DNA from: Zopfochytrium polystomum
Taxonomy: Eukaryota > Chytridiomycota > Chytridiomycetes > Chytridiales > Chytridiaceae
Assembly (NCBI GenBank): GCA_025765615.1
Contig: JAIVFJ010000021.1
Span: 434,001-498,000, forward strand
DNA: 64,000 nt
Direction: 5' to 3'
The position numbers and the translations under genes are program-made. A model generated the notes under the pieces. The model searched no databases. It saw only the letters and a program-made list of their open reading frames with translations, and had not been told where the DNA came from. Shown in pieces: positions 24,045-35,593 of the stretch (positions are counted from its first letter, which is position 1; every line of letters starts with the position of its first letter).

Positions 24045-25350
24045 ATGGTGACCGCTGCAGGCAGTCCCCACGCCCTCCCTGGCGCTCTCGGCGGCGGCGG
24101 CGGCGGCGGTGGCGGCAGTGGCAGTGGTGACCCTGCTTCTGCTGCTGCTGCCGCTGCCGCTGACGATCCGGCTGCGCCTGTTGTGATTATTGGTGCTGCT
24201 GGCGTCATTCCCAAGCCATCCTCCTCCTCCTCCTCTTCTGCAATCACATCGACAGCGACCACGACGCCGTCGACGATAGCGACGGCACCAGGCCTTGGAC
24301 CGGCAATCGAATCAATAACAACGGCGCAACTAGACTCCGCACCGTCAGCACTGCCCACCTCCTCCGCCGCTTTCGAGCCGTCCTCGGCCTCCACCACAGC
24401 CGCGACGGGCCCGGCAAGGACGACAACGGCTGCGATGCCCAAGAAGTCGGCTTCGCCGCCGTCTCCGTCACCCTCATCCTGCTCGTCGCCAACCTGCATG
24501 CCTTCTTCTTCCTCCCCCCCGCCCTCAGCCACTCTTCCGTCTCCGTGGTCGTCCATGTCCTCCACCGCATCATCCACTTCTTTTTCCGCTCGCCCCTTGT
24601 CCCCACCCGTGGCTTTGCCCGCAGCACCTTTCCATTTCCCGCACTTCCCGGCGGCCCCCGAAGAACAAGGCCCACGCTTGCGTCCCCAGCTGGCATTCGG
24701 GATCCGGACATCCCCAACACAGGAGAACCACAGCCATCTGGCTCTGCGGCCCGCGCCGACACCGCCGGCTCCCCCACAGTGCACCAGCCAGCCAGCGGCT
24801 CCTCCACCCCCACCACGACCGCCACCGCCACCTCAACCGGCGCAGACACCGTGATCGCGCCTGCCCTTCCGATGGCCGGTGGTGCTGTCGCTGGCGGATC
24901 TCCGCGCCGCACACGCAGCCGTAGCTCACGATGGCCGTCAGGCAGCAGCAACAACGCATCGTCATCGCACATGTTTCTGTCGTGGTCCCTCAACAACGCG
25001 ATCGCGCCCGCGTCCTCGTCCTCCTCCTCTTCCTCGTCCACCTCCTCATCGACGACCTCCTCGTCGTTTTCCACCTCTACCTCGTGTGTGTCGTCGTCGT
25101 CCTCGTCGTCGTCATCGTCATCTTCGTCTTGCTCTCCGGCGCCCCAGTCGCCCGAGTCGTCAGCGGCGGCTGCGCCGACAGCTGGAACCACCGCAGAAAG
25201 CCTCGCGGGTGGTCCGACGCCATCGTCGGTTCTTGCGTTCCTTGTGTCCGCCTCGACCCCCGCCTCACCCAACGCCTCCACTCGATCGTACAAGTTCAAG
25301 CCGTTCTCGCGCAGATGGTTCGATTCTCCCTGGCCCTTTTTTTTCTTTTT
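24045..25350. other. Long low-complexity, probably coding region; strand and frame unresolved
   Basis: The stretch is open in several frames on both strands. On the plus strand one frame gives Gly/Ala- then Ser/Pro/Thr-rich sequence from an ATG at 24,045; another reads as membrane-like (VSVTLILLVANLHAFFFL; later LVLLLFLVHLLIDDLLVVF and a VCVVVVLVVVIVIFVLL helix), which is attractive. The minus strand gives an Asp/Glu-rich frame (24,244-25,299). CTC/GTC trinucleotide repeats create these alternatives. It may be a separate membrane-protein gene upstream of the zinc-cluster regulator. I cannot choose between frames from sequence alone. Confidence 0.35.
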
Positions 25351-25497
25351 TTTTCTCTCTTTTTCTCTTTGTCCCTGTCTGCGCGTTACTCATCGGAGAA
25401 GAGACCCATTATTTGGCCCCCCGTTTGTTTACTCCTCCGATTTATGCTGTTCTTGCAAGTCCGAAAAATTTTTGTCCCATTTTTCCCCAATTTCCCC

Positions 25498-25501
<4 letters not shown>

Positions 25502-25541
<40 letters not shown>
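25502..25541. repeat. Poly-T tract (~38 nt) upstream of the zinc-cluster exon
   Basis: T run immediately 5' of TGCTGATTGCATCAG, a branch-point plus acceptor context, so it probably acts as a very long polypyrimidine tract. Confidence 0.85.
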
Positions 25542-25545
<4 letters not shown>

Positions 25546-25555
25546 ATTGCATCAG

Positions 25556-28501
25556 GGTTGATCCTTATCGCTTGTCCGAACCCTGAACCACCCATCACCA
25601 GGTCCTGCGAATACTGTCGCACCCGGAAAGTCAAGTGTGACGGGGTCAGGCCTCACTGCGGCCTTTGTGTCAAGCGAGGTCAAACCGCCCAGTGCAGGTA
25701 CCTTGGTTCGAAGGCGAACGCCGATAATATCTCCGTGCGCAAAGACAAGGATGCGGTCGACGGGAAACGCAGCAAAATGGCAAGGGATGCTCCGGAAACA
25801 ATGTAGGCTCTCACCCCCTCGCGTTTTTTTTTCTTCTTTCCTTTGTTTCTTTCCCGAGGAGCCTTTTTTTTTCCCAACTCAATCAGCCTTTGCGAAACAC
25901 GCTCACCTCACCCCAGCGAATGTAGATCCATCTTGGCATGTCACACCACAGACCTTGAACAAAATGCTCGTCAAAGTCAGCCTGCAAGAAAATATTTTTC
26001 GACCAGGATTCTACCCGACAGCGGACGAGTCTCCATCCACCGCATCTTTCCCACTCAGGCCAGGCGCTCTCCTTGATGAGGAAGCCATCTTATCCGACGC
26101 CTTCTTTCGAGCCCGTGTCGTTGGGCTTCAAGTCGTTCACAAGCGATCATTTCTGGAAAACCGGCACCTTGCTCCAGTCTTCTTAAGGTTGCACAGAACT
26201 TCCTTCATTCTTTCTTTTCCTGTGACCATGTCCGGACGCTCTAGGCAGTGTACTACGTAGCCACAATACTTACCTAAAAAACACGATTAGGGCGGCTATC
26301 TGCGCTGTTGGCGCATGCGACTTTTCGTTCAGGGATTCGCCGAAGACTGTTGCAATGTGGTACTACGAAATGGCCCGCTCTCAAACATTGGAGGCCTGCG
26401 ATTCTCCGACTGTCGAAAACTTGCAAGCGCTGTTAATCCTCGGGGCTCTTTCCTTCTGTTGAGTGTCGTCTATCACTCCTGCTTGCGTAACACCGATCTA
26501 ACTCTTACTTTTATTTCTCCGCTCCAGTCCTTGGAAAGGTGTCCGTCGCGCGACTACAAATTGGAATGGCCTGTCGCATGGTACTTGTTTCCGCCGAATG
26601 AGATTCAGCCCATTGACACCTCATATGCCAGGCGCTTTATCTTCGATTGGATGTCGACCCCCGACGATATTTCGCAAGAAATGACGGCTGTGGAAAAAGA
26701 AACAAGGCGGCGGTGCTGGTGGTCATGTTACCTATTCGATCGGTGTAAGTGCCCGAGATGACTTTGACTCTCTTGGTTTGCACTCGTTGTAATCCTCAAC
26801 TACGTAGACGTCTCGGTGAACTCGTTACGGCCGTCATCGATTCGAAAAAAGTCGTGGCCGGTGAAACTGCTTTGCCCCGAGCTGATGTGGGAATCTGTGG
26901 ACCCAGCGGTTTCTCCCACCTTTTCACCGGTGCCGCGGCAAAACCACTATTTTGGGGCCTTCATTGACGTTCTCGAGATTTTCTTGGAGTCTCTAACGAC
27001 GACGAACGCGACGGCGAAAAAGACACCGTCCCCGACCTATGACCCGGACCACGAAGCGGTCGCGCAGTTGCGGCTAGTCTGGAGTCGATTGGAAGCGTGG
27101 CGAGCGACCCTTTCGCCGTCGCTCTGGATCAACATTGACGAATTCGAAAAATGGCTTCCAACAATAATCGAGGACGAAACAATACCGTGGCGGTGGATGA
27201 TACTTCAGTTCTGCATCTACCACATTACTATTCTCAACGTGGCACTTTCTAGCCTTTTGCGGAACTTGCCCTTAATAGCCGCCTCATTCGAACGATCGCG
27301 CGAGGGTGGAGGTTTTGAGCACAGCGAAAGAACTTTTCGCGCCGTGTCACCTTCGTTTAGAGTGCTACTGGACGCGGGTGTGGCGGCTGCTATTCCCATC
27401 GCCAAAATGGGCAAAGTCTTGAACAAAAACAAGGCGCTCTGCCTTCCTTTTTCAATCCTGACGTTTGTCACCGCAGCAGCCGTCTTGTCGTTGGCAGAAC
27501 CGACTGTTCTCCTTCTCCCGCCTGACCTTACTCCATTTATAGGCCTCTGCGGCGCCCATTATTCGAGCAAGAGTGAGCACCTTCGACCGACCACAATCCG
27601 CAAATATCTAGCAGACTTGACCGAACTGTTTGGAGCGCAACGCTTTCTGCATCCGATATTTGCAGGACCGTACGAGTCGTTTCGAAGACTCGCTGCTTCG
27701 GATTGGGCTTACTTTGACCAAACCGCTGCGGCTCTTGCGGCGAGAACTGCAGCCGCGGCAGCCGCAGACGCTCTGAACAGATTGAGACTCCACGAGGACC
27801 GCGACTACGGCGCCAGCTACGGCGACAGCAACGACGGGGACTACAAGCTGGTGAAGGGGGAAGACGGCGAAAGCGCCGAAGGTGGCGAAAAGAACGCAAA
27901 GGACGCCGACGGCGTGGACAGCGGAGACGAGACCGACAGCGAGCCCGACGCTGAAACCATCTACGCGTTTGGCTCCCGCAACTGGTCTGCTTTTGACGTC
28001 GGCTCCCACAAGGCCGTCGTGGCCCCCGTCAGAGCAGCACGGGCCGCCCTGGCTCGGTTGCAGCCGTCACAGACCGCTAGCTCTCTACCGTCAGGCACCC
28101 TGTTCACGGCGTTCGTCGACCCGGTTGGCACCTCGACCCCTCTTGCAGGCCACCCGCAAACTTGGATCGACCGGGCCGCAGAACAATCGACACCCTCCCA
28201 AGCTCTACTTCAGACGCTGCAGATCCCAAAGCCCTCTCCCGCGAGTCCGCCACATCATCTCCTGCCGGCGCCCGCCGACCCGCTGCCCTCCGCCGATTCG
28301 ACCTACCGGCTATCACTCGCGTTGTCGAGCGGTGCCGCCGCCGCCTCCTCCTCCTCCGGATTGTCGCTCAATCTTCTCTCGCCTTCCGTTCCCTCGATGC
28401 CCGCGCACATTGTAGACGCCTGGACAAAGTGGTTTGACGAAGTCACGAGCTCGACGGACGCCTTCATGGACGGAGACGGCTTTGACACCTTTGATGTGTG
28501 A
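25556..28501 (+). CDS. Zn(II)2Cys6 transcription factor with Fungal_trans-like region (5' end and one frame uncertain)
   Basis: The zinc cluster reads CEYCRTRKVKCDG ... CGLCVKRGQTAQC, a perfect CX2CX6CX6CX2CX8C. Later exons: 25887-26187, 26249-26457, 26528-26744 and 26808-28501. Their joins restore a regulator middle region (AICAVGACDF, MWYYEMARSQTLEA, VARLQIGMACRM, ETRRRCWWSCYLFDR). Near 26,590 the frame shifts by one base between RMVLVSAE and NEIQPID, so there is either an indel or decay. The first exon is not found: no good ATG is in frame upstream, and the junction from the zinc exon to 25,887 is not settled. The C-terminal ~250 residues are acidic then Ser/Pro-rich, as in activation regions. 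Such proteins bind CGG triplets to control metabolic genes; target unknown. Confidence 0.85.
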
Positions 28502-29457
28502 CGCACACGCACCCACCTCCGATCGGATGCAGACTCCCTTTGAGTCTCTGGTCAGGAGATAAAACAAGACGAATCTTTTTCTTTATTTCTCCAAAACTCC
28601 CCTGTTTAATGCACCAATTTTTTTTGCTGCCTCAAATCAATCGGTTCTGTTCGTAATTAAATTCCCTCTTCCCCACTTCTGTGCATTGGTCTAAATCGGA
28701 GAATCGCTTCCCCTCGGTGAAATGACAGAAATGTCCCCCCGTCGGACCCTCTAAACATCTCCTTTCTCTTCTCCCCCTCCATAAAACCTTTCTTGTCTCT
28801 TTCCTCTCTCTCTCTCTCTCTCTTCTCCTCACCCACAAGTCTCATCTCCCTTCCCTTAGCTTTGTGAGAAAGATCTCGTAGAATTGCTTTGCAACGCACA
28901 ATTTTGTTATATGCTTTATGTTTCTTCCCTCCAAATTTTTTCGCCCTTCCCCAACCTTCCTTTGGCCTTTTTCCTTGAAAGAAAACACGACCTTATGCAT
29001 CCCGCTGCTTCCCTTCCCTTTTTCTCTCCTTTTTCCCTTTTTGTCGTCCCTTCCTCCCTCTGCCATTGTCCTTGCCCACTCCTTGCCTCTTACCCCTTTC
29101 ACTGTTTCTTCCACTTTCTCGTTCTTTTGATCTGTTTTTGCCTCTGTTCTAAAAAATGAACAACACGGCGCAGAAAAATTTAAACTGCCCCAGGTACGAT
29201 GCATCTTCTTCAAAGCTGTGGGGAAACTCCAATCTTGGCGAGACTGACGGTTTGTATTTACACATTTATTCGACTATTCAATGAAGTATCAAGTCGGAAA
29301 AGAAGTAAATTGATGAAGGATGTCCCTTGATTTCGTCGCAGCGTTGTTTCGCTCGAAGGTCAGGTTTCCGTCTTCGGCTGGCCGAAAGGGGTCCGCGGCG
29401 CCTGACGCAGTGATGGTTCATAATACATAGTTTGGCAATGACCGGTTCCGTATTCTC
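28502..29457. other. Convergent intergenic region, pyrimidine-rich on the plus strand
   Basis: No coding frame with recognisable content. The plus strand is C/T-rich throughout (for example 28,800-28,830 CT repeats), consistent with 3' UTRs of the converging regulator (plus) and membrane-protein (minus) genes. Confidence 0.5.
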
Positions 29458-30480
29458 TCAGATGCCGTCGCCCCTGTTGTCCCCGTCGTCTTCCGTCTTG
29501 CCGTCGCCGCCAGACGACTCCCCCGCCGACTCCTTGGCGTACAGCAAGAACCGAGTCATCAGAATATCCAGCAGCAGCAGCGTCGGGTACGCTCCCTTGA
29601 CCATGGACGTGAACTTTTGAAAGTTCTCTAGCACCAGCAGCTCGTCCCCGCCGCCAGCGGCGCCGCCGTCGTTCAGCCGCCGCACCGCAAAATCCAGTAC
29701 CGCGATCGCCGCCGTGTTGCAAAAAATCACCGCAAACCGCGGCAGCGACGAGCTCAGCAGCGTCCGCACCACCCGCGACTTCTCCTCCTCCGCGCCGTCG
29801 TCGTCCCCTTCCTCCTCCGCCGCCGCCAACCCCGGCCCCACGCCGCCCCGCCGCCCCCGCCCCCGCCCCCGCCCCCGCCCCGCTCGCACGTGCGCCGCAA
29901 CGTTCCACGCCAGCAACCCCATCAACACCGCGTCCGCCACCAGCCACACCGCATACACGTACCCGTGCGCCGCGGCCACCTCCGCGTCCGCCAGCGCGTT
30001 CCTCGCCGCCCGCACCCTGCCGACGTTAAACCGCGCGACCACGTAAAACGCAAGCAACCCGGCCATCCCCGCGGTCAGCACGGCCCGCGCCCGCCCGCCC
30101 GTCACCACCACCCGCGTCTTGACAAACGAGTACGCCACGACGGCCGCCTCGTGCATCGTCCAGTTCGCCTCGTTCGCCAGGAGCACCCACGACGCGCGCG
30201 ACCCCGCGCCGCCCGGCCCCGGGGACACCAGCCCGCAGTTGGCGGCGGCGACCCAGGCGTTTTCGATCAGCGTGCCGAGGAGGCCGCCGACCGCGTGGAG
30301 GAGGAGGACCGTCCAGAGCGATTTGCGTTGCGAGAGCGAGTAGGTGTAGAGGATGAGGGCGCAGCCGGTGAGTTTCGTCCATTGCTGGCCGCCGCTGAGG
30401 GGCTCGAGCCAGCAGACGTCGTAGCGCGTTTGCGGGAGGACGTCGCTGATGACGAGGGTCGTGTTGGCGGAGGCGGACAT
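29458..30480 (-). CDS. Polytopic membrane protein of unknown family
   Basis: Single-exon frame of 340 residues from an ATG at 30,480. An N-terminal stretch with an N-x-T site (NTT) precedes about seven hydrophobic segments: LTGCALILYTYSL, WTVLLLHAVGGLLGTLI, NWTMHEAAVVAYSFV, VLTAGMAGLLAFYVVA, YVYAVWLVADAVLMGLLAW, FAVIFCNTAAIAVLDFA and AYPTLLLLDILMTRFLLYA. Between segments five and six is a basic Gly/Arg loop followed by an acidic stretch; the tail is Asp/Glu/Gly-rich. The layout suggests a seven-pass receptor-like topology, but I recognise no family signature and make no functional claim. It converges with the zinc-cluster regulator. Confidence 0.72.
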   Translation of the reverse strand: MSASANTTLVISDVLPQTRYDVCWLEPLSGGQQWTKLTGCALILYTYSLSQRKSLWTVLLLHAVGGLLGTLIENAWVAAANCGLVSPGPGGAGSRASWVLLANEANWTMHEAAVVAYSFVKTRVVVTGGRARAVLTAGMAGLLAFYVVARFNVGRVRAARNALADAEVAAAHGYVYAVWLVADAVLMGLLAWNVAAHVRAGRGRGRGRGRRGGVGPGLAAAEEEGDDDGAEEEKSRVVRTLLSSSLPRFAVIFCNTAAIAVLDFAVRRLNDGGAAGGGDELLVLENFQKFTSMVKGAYPTLLLLDILMTRFLLYAKESAGESSGGDGKTEDDGDNRGDGI

Positions 30481-32045
30481 ATTTTTTTAAGGAGGGTTGT
30501 TGTTGGCCCCCCGATGTGTGTGTGTGTGTGTGCCTTTCCTTTTTTTTTTTGTGGTAGGCGAGGAGCTTGGGGCTAAAGGTATTTTTATAGGTTCCGGGAA
30601 AGGACGACCGAAGGAAGGGCCATGGAGGGAATTGATTTATCTTGCGGGAGGAAGCAATTACGATTGAGGCGTGTGCCGCGCGTGGAGGGCCGGAAGATTT
30701 TTTCGTTCACTGTAATTGTCGGTTTTTGTGGAAACTATCAATTTATTTGCGATGAAATATGAACTAAATTGGAGAAGGAAAGACAAACAAGTAAACCAAA
30801 AAAAAAAAAAAAAAAAGAAAAAGAGAAGACTATGAAAACAATGAAAAAACGAAATAGAAAACCCGCGAAAAAATGTCTCCCCTTGTAGTACGTTATATCA
30901 GCCACTGCCGCCAGGTCCTCCTCCTCCACGTTTCAGGGGTCCTCCATGCTTGGGTATGGACTCGCGGCTAGTTGTTTGCCGCATACGGTCACCCTCCCAA
31001 ACAATTTGCATTTGCGTGAACCGAAGTCTGCAATGTTTTGCTGTCTTTGTGCTGAACGCAAAAAGAAGTGCGTGACATTGTTTATGCCTCGGTCGGCATA
31101 AAAGTAATTATCCGATGAAGGTGGGGGCAACTCTCTTTTCTTCTGCTTTTCATTCCTTTCTTACCTCATTCACGGCATCTCAAGAATGCGGGGACCCAAT
31201 GGGGCAGCCGGAGCCGTCTCTCAGATCAGCCTGCCATTCGACCAAAGCCGCCCCCTCCCTTCTCTCGAAAACAAAAACTCGCTCACCCAACCCGCTCCCC
31301 TCTTTGCGGCGGCAGAAGAGAAGTTGGAGGAGGCGCACGAATCAGCCGAGATGGCGACGCCGGGTCGGGAAGGACGTAGCGGAGAGAGGCGGAAAGCGCG
31401 CGACGCGATGCGTGTTGTGTGTGCGAAGGACGCAAGACCTTCAAGCTGGTGCGTGTGATACCGCTTAGAAATGATGATTGACGAACCTTTTGTTTGCCGC
31501 GCTGAAGGTTGCTGGCACTTTTTTTTTCTTCCGTTCGATTTCTACCCGCAAGCATTGCCTCTCCACTCGATTGCCGCCGCTCGATTCGAAGTCGAAGTTG
31601 GGAAGGCAGCCAGGGGAGGTTTTTTGCATTTCTTCTCTTTATTTATTTATTTGCTTGTTTGGTGCCAGAGGGTTTATTTATTTCCCTTTATTGTGGAATC
31701 AAGTTTTATTGTGGAATCCAAAGACGATCAAGATCGGGCGACGCGAGCACGTGCCAAAAAAGAAAACAGGACAGATCGCCAATTTCTTCTCTTTTTCAAA
31801 TTTTTTTTCTTTTTTTTCCTTTTTTTTCCTCCACCAGCCATTGTCACGAGGATCGAGGAGGGGCAGCGGCCGCGTGGGGATCACGCGGTGAGAGCATGTG
31901 CGTGCGGCTCCTGGCACTGTCCGCGTCGGCCTTGCCCTGTCAGGCTTTCTCTCTTTTTTCTGGAAATGTTGAAATACATTTTTTTCCTTTTCCACATTTG
32001 AATGAATGAACTGGACCCCATGATCACTTCTGTTTGAGAAAGTGA

Positions 32046-32089
<44 letters not shown>

Positions 32090-32294
32090 TTTGTGGGCGT
32101 TTTACGCAAATGTGCAAGCAAGCCTGCTTTAAGAGAGAAGAGGAAAGCCAAACAAACAGAAGTGCGCGAGCAGCCCGTTCACTAATCACACTCAAAAACC
32201 AAGCGAACAACAACACACACACACACACACACACACACTCTCTCTCTCTATCTCTCGCTCGCTCTCTCCTCCACGGTATACAATACACCCCAAC
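30481..32294. other. Intergenic region, divergent promoter zone, no gene recognised
   Basis: It lies between the minus-strand membrane protein and the plus-strand hydrolase. It contains (GT)n at 30,515-30,532, an A run at 30,799-30,817, a CT tract at 32,049-32,085 and (CA)n then CT repeats at about 32,214-32,268, just upstream of the hydrolase ATG. Small frames at 31.1-32.0 kb show no domain. Confidence 0.45.
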
Positions 32295-33114
32295 ATGTCG
32301 TCTGTATACGTTGCTGCCGCCGCCATCGCTCGCGCAGCCGAACACCACCATAGCCCCGGTGCCGGCTTTGCCCGCGAGCTGCGAGTCCGGCGAGCCGCAA
32401 CTTCCTCCACCTCGAGCTCGTCGTCCTCGTCTTCTTTTTCTTCAACAAAGCCCGAGTTCCAAAACCACCACGACCACGGCTACAACCACGATCACTATCA
32501 CGGCTACCCGGACATGGATGGCGACGACATTGACTTCCCCTTCACGCACACGCACACCACCACCAACACTGCCGCCCACCACCACCACCGCCACCACCGC
32601 CGTTCTCCGTCGCCCACCTCCTCCTTCTCGTCGTCACCGCCGCCAGTCTCCCGCCCCCACCCCGACGACGCGGCCGCCGCTCGCTCCTTCACCCCGTCCT
32701 CCTCCGTGTCCTCCGCCGTGTCCTCCGCCGGGACCCTGGTCTCCGTCTACGACCCGTTCCTCGCAGACTTGCAACAGCAGAAGGGCGGCGGCGGCACTTA
32801 TAAGGTCGGCGGTGACGACGACGAGAAGCGCGGCGGCGCAGCAGTGGGCTCGGACGTCGTCGACGACGCCGCGATCGGCGGATTTGAGCCGCCAAGGTGG
32901 AAGTCGCCGCAGCACAGCAGCAGCAGCAGAACGGGAGACGGGTCCAGCCAGTACGCCGTCATTGGCCGCACGCGTCTCGCCAAGCCCATCCGCTTGCACT
33001 ACCAAGTGCACGGGAACGGGCCGGTCCGCGTGCTGTTCATGTGAGTGAGTCGACTCTGACTGGCTATGCGCCAATTTTGCGTTTGTTTCTGCACTGGAGC
33101 GAGAGACAGAGCGT

Positions 33115-33148
<34 letters not shown>

Positions 33149-34519
33149 GTGTGAGTGTGTTGTGAGCGTGGGCAAGAGAGAAAGGAAAAGTGGTGCCACC
33201 AACTAACCTTCCTTGTCAACATTGACTCAATCGATCGTTTGTCGCACCGATCTCCATTCAAATTTGACAAAAAAAAAAAAACAACAAACAAACCATAACC
33301 AAAAAAAAACAAAACAACCACAAAACCCCAACCACTCCATCAACGTATCATTTGCAGCATGGGCCTTCACGTGACGCTCGCCGGCTGGGAGTACCAGGCC
33401 GAGCACTTTGGCGCGCACGGCGACTTCACGGCCGTCGTCTTTGATAACCGCGGCATCGGAAAGAGCGACGCGCCTGCCGGCCGCTACACCACCTCGGACA
33501 TGGCAAAGGACACGTACGAGCTGATGATGTGGCTCGGCTGGAAGGAGGACGTGCACGTCGTCGGCGTCTCCATGGGCGGCATGGTACGATTATTGCCTCG
33601 CGCCCGATCGCGCACCCCCCCGTGCGTGCCAACACACGCGCTAACGCCACCACCTTCTGCACTTTCCAAAAAAAAAAAAATAAAATAAAATAAAATAAAC
33701 ACTCACAGATCGCCGAGGAGCTCTGCCTGCTCGCACCCGAAATGGTCGCCTCGCTCTGCCTGACATCCACGCACGCAGGCCTTGCCCTCCCTCCAACCAT
33801 GTCGCTTTACCTCGTACCGCGGCTCGTCTTGTCCTTGGACGTGGCCGGGCGCATCGACAACATTTGCGATATCCTCTTCCCTCAGGTGAGCGGCGCCCGC
33901 CCTTCGCTGCTTGTCTCTCCCAATCCCTTTCTGAGCTTGAAACCTTACACAAATTCTTCTCCGCTTTTCGCAATGCCCCTCCCGCCGCTTCACGACAATA
34001 GCCCTGGCTCGACGCGAAGTCCCAAAAATACCCCGACCAAACCAACCGCGCCGTCATGCGCGCCAAGCTCTCCAAAGAGGCCGCCATCGCCACCGGCATC
34101 AACCCCTTTGGCGCCATCGGCCAGGCCTTTGCCGTCACCTCCCACTTTGTCAGCCCCGCCCGCCTGCGCCGCCTCGCCGCCTCCGCCATCCCGACCATGG
34201 TCGTCACCGGCACCGTCGACTACCTCGTCCACCCGTCCAATTCAAAGTACCTCGCAAAGATCTTGAAGGCTGAGAAGTTTGAGGTGTTTGAAGGCCGCGG
34301 GCATGCCCTCATGTCCGAGGTGCCAGATGTGAGTTGAAGCTTTCTCCGAGCCCCCGCCCCACCCCCCCTCCTCCCGCGTTTTTACTTCCCGAGTGTTGAC
34401 GCTGATCGAAAATCTTTCTTCAACAGGAGTACAACGCGTTGGTGCAAGGATTCATCGAGAGCGTTCTCGTACGCAAAAGTTCCTCGACTACCTTACCCAC
34501 GTCAGAGGGAACCAAGTAA
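32295..34519 (+). CDS. Alpha/beta hydrolase with a long disordered N terminus
   Basis: Five exons: 32295-33040, 33358-33583, 33709-33885, 34002-34328 and 34427-34519, totalling 1,569 nt (522 residues). Residues 1-230 are low-complexity (Ser, His and Gly/Asp runs). The hydrolase fold starts near residue 236 (RLHYQVHGNGP) with the oxyanion segment IMGLH, then FDNRGIGKSD, the nucleophile elbow GVSMGG (Ser320), an acid in TGTVDYLVHP (Asp456) and a histidine in GRGHALMSE (His484), giving a complete Ser-Asp-His triad. This resembles the epoxide-hydrolase/esterase-like branch; substrate unknown. All junctions hold frame. Intron 1 has a (GT)n tract at 33,112-33,163; intron 2 has a TAAAA repeat. Confidence 0.92.
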
Positions 34520-35593
34520 TTTAAGGGTTAAAAGGATCGAAACGAAATCGTCCCTTATGCGAGAAGTCCAACAAGAAACAGGGATCAAGGACGAAAAAAA
34601 TAATGGAGAGTCCTGAAAAAATATTTATTTCGGGCCGAATGCTTCTGTTTGGTTGTTCCCTCCTCCTCCTTCTTGCCCCTCATCATTCGCCTGTTCCCTT
34701 GCCTGCTCGTCCTGTCGCGCGCCCACTCTGTCTTTCAATTTCCTGCAACTGCTTCTTCCTTTTTTTTCTCCTCTCTCACCATTATTACTTTCCCCGCCCC
34801 TCCCAACTGTTCCATACTTGTATCCGCGTGAACGAGCCCAAAAAAATCTCGCAAATAAGTGAGATCGTGAAGAAAACCGAAACTTTTCTTAACCCCTTCG
34901 CCGTTGGCCGGGCCCACCATTGTGGCTCAGACGACATCTTACGCGCGCGCCGCCTTGGAAAGCAAAAAAGTTAATAATGTCTAACGCAACCGAATTGTCG
35001 GTCAACCGAACTAGGATTGTCCAAAATCTGAATTGTCAATATCTTAATAGCAACTACTCATTTTCAAACAAGTGCCCGAGGACGCAAACGAGACTCCTTA
35101 ACCCGTCACTCCAACACTCTCTAAATACTACTGCCATGACCCGCCCTTCTTCCCTTCCTCCCTCACGCCACCGGCTGGCGGCATTCGCCGTTGCGGACTG
35201 CCTTCTTTGGGACAAGAACTGGCGTGGCGAAAACGGGGTAAAACGCTTCGCTCCCTCGCCCGCCGGATCAAGTAACGGCAGGCGACGCTTCGTTGTGTGG
35301 GTGGGTTGTGGTGGTGTAGTGTTGCGCTGCTGCTGGTGGAGTGGTGGGTGGAATGCGTTGGCGTTGTTCCCTGCTGGCCAACGTGTGTGAGTGTGCGTGG
35401 TGTTTGTGTGTCTTCGTCTCATTCATTATTATCACTGTTGTCGTGGCTGCGCAGATCAGCGTCCGGGACACGAGGAAACGAGCGCCCCTCCGTCCCTCAC
35501 TACGACTACGACTACGACGACGACGGCGACGAAGCGATACAGAAAGCAAGCTGCAGCAAGCTGCGCCAGAGTAAAGAGACAACTGAAACTCGG
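34520..35593. other. Intergenic region between hydrolase and ankyrin-like gene
   Basis: About 1.1 kb without a recognisable gene. The frame of the downstream gene stays open to 35,297 without an in-frame ATG before 35,594, so a 5' exon is possible. GT-rich sequence lies at about 35,288-35,420. Confidence 0.45.
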
